Below, piece after piece: positions 16,601 through 21,738 of a stretch of DNA of 21,738 nt (the first letter of the stretch is position 1; every line of letters starts with the position of its first letter). The stretch is from IMG/VR virus record IMGVR_UViG_3300035204_002457, positions 1 through 21,738 of that record; one strand, 5' to 3'. Made by a program: the position numbers and the translations under genes. The notes below the pieces were generated by a model. It was not told the DNA's origin. It was given only the letters and a program-made list of their open reading frames with translations, and ran no database searches. The stretch is from a virus.

Positions 16601-19511
16601 GGCTTTCTGGCCTGGTGGAACCTCAACGCTTCCACTTTCTGGCGCATTGAGCGGGAGTAGATCCGATGTAGTGACAGCAAATCTTCACTCTGCAAAAGAA
16701 GATACTACCGATCCTTATGGCTATCTTAGAAACACTGTGGGTGAAGCAACGTACAATGAAAGAACGTTTTATGAGATAAATTCTTATGTTGATCCTGGTT
16801 TTTCGAAGCTGAGCGCGCAAGCAATCGATTCAAGGACATTTAAGTTCTTTGGGGCTGGAGGGTCTAAAAAAGGTCTGAACGTCGCTACAGTCTCCGGACT
16901 TTCTGGGTCTTGGCAAGCCGGTTTTCCAGATGATCTTTCTGATTTAGACGCAGATTCACCTTATTTGCTATTTCCTGAAGATGAACTAGTTCTAGGTCTA
17001 GACGCCGCGCTTGGATGGACTGCTACTATGGCTTCTGGAATAACGGCCAAAGCTTTAAAGAGCGATAACATGAGCTACGTAGATCCTAAGCTCATTGTCG
17101 GGGCGAACAATTTAACTGGGTCACTTTTAAGACTTGAGCGCGGCCAACCGATGACTTTGCGGCTCTACGGGTCTTTAGTAAAAGATCAAGTAGAAGCACC
17201 ATCTTATCCAAAATCAGATATAACTCAACCAGATATCACAGATGTAATAATTGGTTCTCATACTTTAGATGAGTATGATATATCTTCTCTTATGGAAAAT
17301 TCTGGTTCTTATAGAGAGCGCCTCTTCACCGGATCTTTAACGAATCCACCGACCGGTCCTTCTAGAGTGGAAAATAAAGGAGAGGGAATTTATTCTTCTG
17401 CTGTCAATGCTTCTCCATTTTACTGGAGTGGAAATAGTATTGCCTGGCAACAAGGCGCCGGCGCCCATGTGGAAGTAATGCGTCCAGATTGGTCTACGGT
17501 TATAACGTGCTCTATTCCATCATCGCTTACTGGCTTTACTTACGACTCAACTCACCCAACCCCCGGCGCGCCACTCGATAAAATCTACATTAGATTTTGG
17601 CCAAATTTAGGCGGGATCCCGAACCCGCCTGCCCCCGGACCGCTCGGTATTTATTACAATTTTTATACAGTCCAAAATTGGGATCATATCACTGACGGCG
17701 GCGGTGGGCCGTATCAAATTCGGCCAGATGAAATCTTTATATGGCAGCCAAGCAAAACCGATATGCCCCCATGGGACGCTTACAGTGGAATTCCTGAAGT
17801 TTACTTTTCCCATTTTATATCTTATTTGATTAACGGGGCGGGATATTCATGGGGGATGAACTATTATATAAAATACGGAACTAGCGTTGGTGGAGTGTAC
17901 GGCGGTGGACTGCGCCTGCTCGGGATACTCGACTCAGGGCCGCTCCTCGCCGCCGTAGATGGCAACCAGTATAGCCCATACGACGGAATTCCAGGATTAA
18001 GCGCAACATATTCAGAATATGGCAAGGTGACAATAAGCGTCACTGGGGATCCAGTTGACGGAAACAAGGTGAATTTTATCGAAGGCAGGGTAGATGACAC
18101 TTATAACAATTCATCAACAAGGGTGACTCCCGGAATAGTAGCTGCGGCAGAAGTGACCGGCTCGCAGGGGACTCCTACTGCAGACTACCCCGCGTTATTT
18201 ACTGCCATTGATGGTGGAGCGCAGAGTTTGGGCGGCGGATTAGTTGAGCTCAATGCAGTTCGAGAAGTTGCAGCAACTACTTCTCGCGGAAATATGGGAG
18301 AATATGGTTCTTTCAATAGATTTTTAACTTTCCCGTGCAGCACAGAAAAATATTTTGATACAGCAGTTCCATTCTTAGAGGAAATATGGGCATGTCTCGA
18401 CAGAAAACCGCTAAAGTTTGATATATTGGATATATCCGGAACAGGGATCCCCGGCGGTTATGATAAATTTGAATTATTAATTTATGGTATAACGGTTGGA
18501 AAATATGCTCTGGGTACTGGACCAGGTGGAGATGGGACCGGCCTTTCGGATATTGGAAGTCAAGACCCATTTTCTGCAGATTGGTGGGCCGGATTCCCGT
18601 TTGAACCAAGGTATGCAGTCAGAAAAAATGACCAAGGTATGTCTCAATCGACAAGGAGAACTTTCGGTAGCCAGGCTGTTACTGATTCAGAGGGTCGTAT
18701 AGCTGCCGCGCTCTATTGGATAACTAACGATACTTATGCTGGCTGGGGGCAGGGATATACTCATACTGGCAGTATACAGCCCGCGGCAGTCAGCGGTAGC
18801 TTTGGTTGGGATTTCCAAGATTTAGTAGGGGGTCCAGGTACAACTATTGGTAAAAAGACTTCAACTTGGGGCAATGCTCAGATCGGTCTCGTTGCTACTA
18901 TGGATGAACAGACATTTGGTTTAAATCCTTCTTATTCAGATCTTGCAAAATCAAGCCTAAAAGTATTTTATGGGGCTGGCGACGGGCTTGGCAGTTTGGT
19001 AACTAACAGCCCAGAAGATTATTTGTATCCGACGTCAGAGCAATATGCTGGTATCGATGGTAAAGCAGATTCGAATGGATATTATCCAAACTATTATAAA
19101 ATCTTTAGAAGGTCTAGAAAACCAAGGGGCTGGAAGTATGGTCTATTAAACGCACTGCCACAGTACACCAACATTACTTTTAGATCTGACCATTATGGTC
19201 AATTTAGAGATATGCTGGAGATTCGACCCTACGGAGTGTTTACTTGGGCAAACAGCAGCCTAGAGAATAATTATGACTTAGGGCCTGTAGTGGTGGGATT
19301 TCAAGAGCCAATGTTCTTACAGTCAAACCCAGGTATTATAGTGACAAAAGATCCAGTATCGACTAGATCAGGAAACTTATCTATGTTTGCAACTTCATCC
19401 TTGCCGTTTTTCGATGAATGTGATGGAGTTTATGGAAAATATCCATTTGGAAGAGATAGGCCTGAAGAAATTAAGACTGAAGAGTTTGAAATCTACGTAG
19501 AAACTACATAA
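13605..19511 (+). CDS. Giant LamG-containing virion protein, mosaic
   Basis: A 1968-residue protein, the largest here. GGAGG at 13591-13595 is 9 bases before the ATG. A LamG-like domain occupies about residues 100-300 (FTIGMWVQIPV, SGDWIYLAVTMS, CRVYDLAIWDAALEQPAIAS). Residues about 552-690 form an apparent inserted beta-domain (GVTFTLINADNIPQVFIFDT ... AINGAG ... STVTIIQSGPGKVGN), splitting a region that continues with SYDEIAQELKASNLTF. A possible relative of it lies at about 1300-1545 (YLINGAG ... GKVTISVTGDPVDGN) in a GC-rich stretch. The C-terminal 400 residues are another conserved-looking core, with RKPRGWKYGLLNALPQ and SDHYGQFRDMLEIRPYG. No transmembrane segment is seen. I infer an outer baseplate or receptor-binding role from the LamG domain and the position upstream of the tail fibre. 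Confidence 0.6.
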   Translation: MRKDYRIKIPYDLQRAFGDYHQPQNLKHYFRLYSADDNSIDSSLSNIAEPIGYPIVGSDISTLRTSPFNKLVRYTSDIKATDGSYYRVAWGGTNYNAFRNDGNTFTIGMWVQIPVIGTGSPDNEHVIFNKVKAGTLAGNWGQGGIEESQNLGEMAITYISAGNNFKFQWVGKNLADNNYYIINVPTFDLNLLDNGPYRSGDWIYLAVTMSHSLPVSANTLIESIVTFYVNGKDATDKSSITGGDAVGGIKISPDFQAAQNYGDILIGRGLGDTNPPSSNDNTACRVYDLAIWDAALEQPAIASIWERSKFFEGTGFLSLPPRVQLKKEVSTTPVYFASKNTPIVQGQDRLKGFDDSRTITFETERKVNLQYPLGIPYDGGSLGTGSYDPNDLTSCLLATPNKLPDIWAPGIKNFGILQNYYGPSQISEGQPRFLPFNDALVLPNGDGNFYGGTTSIGGFNSKLRDKIQVTIELPMNETATVSRYSAKWDAIGPTTPNLVEDLKPNDPTAINPHYDAEGEFKEQNLTGFLYYNKSRGAWEQKGIADVVTGQYVKAIGYIKGDQNIEANGVTFTLINADNIPQVFIFDTSVTTCDGTWDAPGTKRVLVGLSGLAAVDVDKAASRMASAINGAGVVEASGDLGWSATSGEFTAKSTVTIIQSGPGKVGNTVISQTGGMTLTNFSGGSTGYSYDEIAQELKASNLTFAQDSTRRIVGSNLITSGVSHVMRLFYPGGCTDGQGQYAAGGLEGNGVDVGVFDTQLAANVGHPMCTNYGPNAYQYFATGSQVLKMKDYISEPFLLEKVILEIPDTVARKIYDFEEELDSPTAARPQDDYVFFLMRQARRYPGMPAQFYGPNGQPLSSDSEKDKIRFEVSSSVRYLICSGNACFYNDERRVPGKIPYDEEENPTFSPWEPRNSPAFVHNFSSSIGTAHQHVMVRSGSIMLPMIPAVPSRKMLGNYILPTWDGSSALYITQSGGDVTLFLTGSTVAGDQGACYPGTVQAFWPGGTSTLPLSGALSGSRSDVVTANLHSAKEDTTDPYGYLRNTVGEATYNERTFYEINSYVDPGFSKLSAQAIDSRTFKFFGAGGSKKGLNVATVSGLSGSWQAGFPDDLSDLDADSPYLLFPEDELVLGLDAALGWTATMASGITAKALKSDNMSYVDPKLIVGANNLTGSLLRLERGQPMTLRLYGSLVKDQVEAPSYPKSDITQPDITDVIIGSHTLDEYDISSLMENSGSYRERLFTGSLTNPPTGPSRVENKGEGIYSSAVNASPFYWSGNSIAWQQGAGAHVEVMRPDWSTVITCSIPSSLTGFTYDSTHPTPGAPLDKIYIRFWPNLGGIPNPPAPGPLGIYYNFYTVQNWDHITDGGGGPYQIRPDEIFIWQPSKTDMPPWDAYSGIPEVYFSHFISYLINGAGYSWGMNYYIKYGTSVGGVYGGGLRLLGILDSGPLLAAVDGNQYSPYDGIPGLSATYSEYGKVTISVTGDPVDGNKVNFIEGRVDDTYNNSSTRVTPGIVAAAEVTGSQGTPTADYPALFTAIDGGAQSLGGGLVELNAVREVAATTSRGNMGEYGSFNRFLTFPCSTEKYFDTAVPFLEEIWACLDRKPLKFDILDISGTGIPGGYDKFELLIYGITVGKYALGTGPGGDGTGLSDIGSQDPFSADWWAGFPFEPRYAVRKNDQGMSQSTRRTFGSQAVTDSEGRIAAALYWITNDTYAGWGQGYTHTGSIQPAAVSGSFGWDFQDLVGGPGTTIGKKTSTWGNAQIGLVATMDEQTFGLNPSYSDLAKSSLKVFYGAGDGLGSLVTNSPEDYLYPTSEQYAGIDGKADSNGYYPNYYKIFRRSRKPRGWKYGLLNALPQYTNITFRSDHYGQFRDMLEIRPYGVFTWANSSLENNYDLGPVVVGFQEPMFLQSNPGIIVTKDPVSTRSGNLSMFATSSLPFFDECDGVYGKYPFGRDRPEEIKTEEFEIYVETT
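17440..18240 (+). other. GC-rich island inside the giant virion gene
   Basis: Hand counts of 60-base rows here give about 53% (17581), 50% (17701), 40% (17761), 65% (17881), 55% (17941) and 63% (18121) GC. Ordinary rows nearby and elsewhere give about 30-32% (15121, 7801). The island codes for Gly/Pro-rich sequence (PNPPAPGPLG, GGVYGGGLRLLG) at residues about 1280-1545 and stays in frame. It may be a recombined, externally acquired module. Smaller rises are at 15361 (57%) and 16501-16620 (53-57%). Confidence 0.6.
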
Positions 19512-19522
19512 AGAGAGTTGTT

Positions 19523-21358
19523 GTGGCTAAGTACAAAGTAGATAATGCTCAAGTTAAAAAGACTAACCAGGTAAGCGTAAGAAATAGAAAAACTGGTGAG
19601 ATTTCTTCTAGTGTTCTTACTAAGAACACCCAGGTTGGTAGCCCGGGGCAAACAACAACTCAGCCGACTTTTAAGACATATGGAAACTTAAAGGCTTATT
19701 CTGGATTATCTGGTTCGCTCCAGCAGTTAACAGATGGCACCGATTATTTAATAGCTGGCGCTGGAATAACAGTTCAAAAGAATACAAATGGGTCTATGAC
19801 CATCACTGCGGGTGCCATATCCCCCGCGAGTGCCCTTACTTTTGGTAATGGATTTGACCCCTACAATACCTCTTACAATGGCACAGCGGCTACACCGATA
19901 GCCATTGGTGCAGAATCTAATAAGGGTTTAGGTGTTTCTTCTTCTGGCATTAAGCTGGATGTTACTAATTTAAGTACCACTGTCTCGCCCACGACATCTT
20001 ACGAAATTATAGTTGCAGACGGTGTAAACGTATATCGCTCTACTTTAAACAATGTTTTAAGCCTTGGAGTTTCTTCTGGGATTACATTAAACAATCCAGT
20101 AACAATAGGGCATGGACTTGTAGATACTGGAAATTCTCCAGCAGAGACTTCTTATAATAATAGCACAGCAGTGACTTTGGCGATAGAGCCAGAAGCCAAT
20201 AAAGGGCTTTCTGTCAACGCGGTTGGATTAAGAATAGACCCATCCACCTTAACATCAGTAACGGTAGATGCTGCAGATAAAGTGCTGATAGGCGATGTTA
20301 ACGATAGTGATGCTATAAAATATGTAACCGCTCAATCTATAGCTAATTTGGCGTCTGTTGGTACGTTGCCCCACTCGCTAGCTGTTGGAAATGGTTTGAG
20401 TCCATTTGGATCAAGTTTTAATGGAGCTGCAGCAATAGCGCTTTCAGTATCACCATCAGACGCAACAATAGCTGTAGATGCTTCTGGAATAAGCGTATCA
20501 AAAGTTCCAAACTCTTTAAACAGTGGAGACGGAATTTCTGCATTAAGCTTTGATGGATCATCAATGGCAACAGTATCTGTAGAGGCTCCTGTAAACAGTG
20601 GTTTAAACTCTAAAGCAAACGGTTTATATCTAGAGCTGTCTAATTTACCAGACGCGACTTTTAATGGAAATGACTATCTTCCATTTTATGATTACAGTGG
20701 AGGAACAACCGCGGTTGCAAAATCCACCATTAATTCATTCAAGTCGGCATTTATAGATACTGCGGTAGAAGCTTCGCGCGCGCTCGGGACTCCTTATAAT
20801 TTAACGGAAGGTACTGGTATTGCTTCTTTTACGTTTAATGGAGCATCTGCGCAACAAGTATCTATAGACACCACTCTCGTTCCAATGAAAGGCGAGCTGA
20901 ACGGTAAGTCTTATTTAGTTGCTGGGTCTGGAATGACTATAGTTTCAGCCTCAGATGGACAAATAACCCTATCTTCAGCTGGTGGTGGAGGCGGCGTCGG
21001 TTCTGATGCACCAATTGTATCTTGGGAATCAGACACGTCTTTAACGAATGAAAGAATTGTAACTTCGTCTGCTGGGTTCAGTATAGTAAATGACGGCGCT
21101 AATTTAATTATGGACACTGATCCTAGAAAAGTTTCATACCGCCTTCCTTCTGGGCAATCTTCTGGGTCTCCTTTGACTATTCCAAATGCGAGATTCGATG
21201 ATAATTCTTATGACAATAACAAGACTGATGTATATTTAAATGGTGTAATGCTGATATCTGGTTCACTAGACGATTATAGCCTTGTTGGAGATCAAAATTC
21301 TGTAATTTTTAATTTCGATCTTGTTGAATCTGATACTATCTTAATTAAGTTCACGTAG
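19523..21358 (+). CDS. Repeat-built tail fibre protein
   Basis: A 611-residue protein with a GTG start; GAGAG at 19512-19516 is a modest ribosome binding site 6 bases upstream. After a basic N-terminus (MAKYKVDNAQVKK), two copies of a known marine-phage motif appear: GTDYLIAGAGITVQKNTNG near residue 73 and KSYLVAGSGMTIVSASDG near 463. Between them, five hinge units (for example FGNGFDPYNTSYNG, VGNGLSPFGSSFNG) alternate with 'snkGL..GI.ld' strands and with three 'YEIIVADGVNVYRSTLNN'-type units. The C-terminus is a compact beta domain (DVYLNGVMLISGSLDDYSLV ... DTILIKFT). This is the usual build of T4-like fibre shafts with a C-terminal tip, so trimeric fibre assembly is likely. Which fibre (long, short or baseplate-linked) cannot be told. 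Confidence 0.78.
   Translation: MAKYKVDNAQVKKTNQVSVRNRKTGEISSSVLTKNTQVGSPGQTTTQPTFKTYGNLKAYSGLSGSLQQLTDGTDYLIAGAGITVQKNTNGSMTITAGAISPASALTFGNGFDPYNTSYNGTAATPIAIGAESNKGLGVSSSGIKLDVTNLSTTVSPTTSYEIIVADGVNVYRSTLNNVLSLGVSSGITLNNPVTIGHGLVDTGNSPAETSYNNSTAVTLAIEPEANKGLSVNAVGLRIDPSTLTSVTVDAADKVLIGDVNDSDAIKYVTAQSIANLASVGTLPHSLAVGNGLSPFGSSFNGAAAIALSVSPSDATIAVDASGISVSKVPNSLNSGDGISALSFDGSSMATVSVEAPVNSGLNSKANGLYLELSNLPDATFNGNDYLPFYDYSGGTTAVAKSTINSFKSAFIDTAVEASRALGTPYNLTEGTGIASFTFNGASAQQVSIDTTLVPMKGELNGKSYLVAGSGMTIVSASDGQITLSSAGGGGGVGSDAPIVSWESDTSLTNERIVTSSAGFSIVNDGANLIMDTDPRKVSYRLPSGQSSGSPLTIPNARFDDNSYDNNKTDVYLNGVMLISGSLDDYSLVGDQNSVIFNFDLVESDTILIKFT
19838..20872 (+). repeat. Degenerate fibre-shaft repeats
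   Basis: Hinge units start near nt 19838, 20096, 20378, 20519 and 20801 (G-x-G-(F/L/I) followed by (Y/F)-(N/D)-(G/N) and a (T/S/A)-V strand). The 'D-x-(I/L)-(I/P)' strand units lie near 20000, 20270 and 20660. The order hinge, GL/GI strand, D-strand gives a composite unit of roughly 90-95 residues, the fourth and fifth copies being shortened. Confidence 0.7.
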
Positions 21359-21391
21359 ATAATAGATAGTTATAGTAGGAGAGAAATTCAT

Positions 21392-21616
21392 ATGTACGAA
21401 ACAAGCGATCTCGGAATAGCAGCTTATCTCATGCTAAAAGAGCTTGTGCTTAAGTCTTGCAGCATCACGCAGAGCGGTCGTTATTCTTTCCAATTTGAAG
21501 ATCCTCTTGGCGTCGCTCCAGATCTCTCTATGGAGTTTCTGCAGTCCGATTTTTCTAAGTACGATGATCGCATGAGAACGCTAAGAAAAATGTTAAAATT
21601 TCGTTCTCGAAAATAA
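21392..21616 (+). CDS. DUF5659-like small protein
   Basis: This 74-residue protein opens with YETSDLGIAAYLMLKEL, followed by a strand pair around GRYSFQFEDP and a helix ending FSKYDDRMRTLRKML. This is the pattern I know from DUF5659 proteins: an 'ETSDL.lAAYL' helix, then 'f.Fe' strands, then a helical end with 'LR.L'. They are small proteins found in phages and bacteria whose function is unknown. AGGAGA at 21377-21382 lies 9 bases before the ATG. It follows the fibre gene after a 33-base gap and is the last complete gene in the window. A fibre chaperone role would be only a positional guess. Confidence 0.68.
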   Translation: MYETSDLGIAAYLMLKELVLKSCSITQSGRYSFQFEDPLGVAPDLSMEFLQSDFSKYDDRMRTLRKMLKFRSRK

Positions 21617-21624
21617 TCGAACGA
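21601..21624 (+). other. Small hairpin over the DUF5659 stop codon
   Basis: TCGTTC at 21601-21606 pairs with GAACGA at 21619-21624, with the TAA stop (21614-21616) in the 12-base loop. A longer bulged pairing using the two TCGA copies is also possible. The following AAGTTTCTT is not a good T-run, so terminator function is uncertain. Confidence 0.3.
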
Positions 21625-21680
21625 AAGTTTCTTAATAGTTATATCGAATGTTAAATTAAAAGTGTAGTTTGTCTTTCGTT
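21620..21680 (+). repeat. Inverted repeat in the 3' non-coding segment
   Basis: AACGAAAG at 21620-21627 and CTTTCGTT at 21673-21680 are perfect 8-base inverse copies, 45 bases apart. The left arm overlaps the end of the smaller hairpin at 21601-21624, so the two structures could be alternatives. Function unknown. Confidence 0.4.
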
Positions 21681-21714
21681 TTGTCTCTTAACGTAAAGTA
21701 ATGTGAATAAAAGC

Positions 21715-21723
21715 TATAAAATA
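21715..21723 (+). promoter_or_regulatory. Possible T4-type late promoter box
   Basis: TATAAAATA resembles the T4-like late box TATAAATA with one extra A. It sits in the 122-base non-coding segment, just upstream of a ribosome binding site. The spacing to the site is short (7 bases), which would give a very short leader, and the surroundings are AT-rich enough for a chance match. Confidence 0.3.
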
Positions 21724-21730
21724 AAATAAT

Positions 21731-21736
21731 AAGGAG
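21731..21736 (+). promoter_or_regulatory. Ribosome binding site for a gene beyond the right edge
   Basis: AAGGAG two bases before the window end, preceded by an A/T-only stretch. The spacing implies that a start codon follows within about ten bases, outside this window. Confidence 0.6.
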
Positions 21737-21738
21737 AC

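Noticed and set aside
18496-18702. 68-residue open frame in another frame of the plus strand
   Set aside because: It lies wholly inside the giant virion gene, which is clearly coding in its own frame; no ribosome binding site or family pattern was seen.
13605-19511. Target of a diversity-generating retroelement
   Set aside because: A large receptor-binding gene is a natural target, but no reverse transcriptase, template repeat or accessory gene is visible in this window.

Overview
This window is a densely packed, entirely plus-strand stretch of a tailed-phage genome. It is best read as part of the late (virion) region of a T4-like contractile-tailed virus of the wide marine/environmental kind rather than a close relative of coliphage T4. 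The anchors are a gp25 baseplate wedge protein, a gp6 baseplate wedge protein, a gp5-type central spike protein, a probable gp55-type late sigma factor and a repeat-built tail fibre. The DNA is AT-rich (about 30-40% GC in most rows counted by eye). Neighbouring genes overlap by 1-23 bases or sit within about 15 bases of each other, apart from one 70-base gap. No tRNA, integrase, transposase, reverse transcriptase or CRISPR array was seen. The host cannot be told from this window.

Layout. (1) 3-2658: the tail end of an unknown gene, a GT-B fold family-4 glycosyltransferase, a small single-pass membrane protein, the late sigma factor and a small helical protein. (2) 2661-5190: the lysozyme-less gp5-type spike protein, then two small genes that together carry three copies of one acidic helical unit. 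(3) 5191-7613: a short gap with a possible 15-codon upstream reading frame, then gp25 and gp6. (4) 7620-19511: four large virion proteins (521, 1158, 315 and 1968 residues), with a DNRLRE-like domain in the first and LamG/concanavalin-like domains in the second and fourth. They sit where T4 has gp7, gp8 and its outer baseplate proteins. (5) 19523-21616: a repeat-rich tail fibre and a DUF5659 protein, then a 122-base AT-rich non-coding segment with inverted repeats, a weak late-promoter-like box and a ribosome binding site for a gene beyond the window.

How the genes work together (inference from family knowledge): the sigma factor would direct the host RNA polymerase to late promoters. The spike protein, gp25 and gp6 form the hub-to-wedge core of the baseplate. 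The large LamG/DNRLRE proteins probably form the outer baseplate and receptor-contacting parts, and the fibre extends from it. The glycosyltransferase may decorate virion protein or phage DNA. Translation is coupled at many junctions (TGATG or ATGA overlaps), which fits one long late transcript.

The most unusual parts are the 1968-residue protein, with GC-rich patches that match apparent inserted modules; the 1 + 2 copy arrangement of the acidic unit; and the short reading frame that overlaps the start of gp25. I found no wholly new multi-gene system that the sequence alone would prove.
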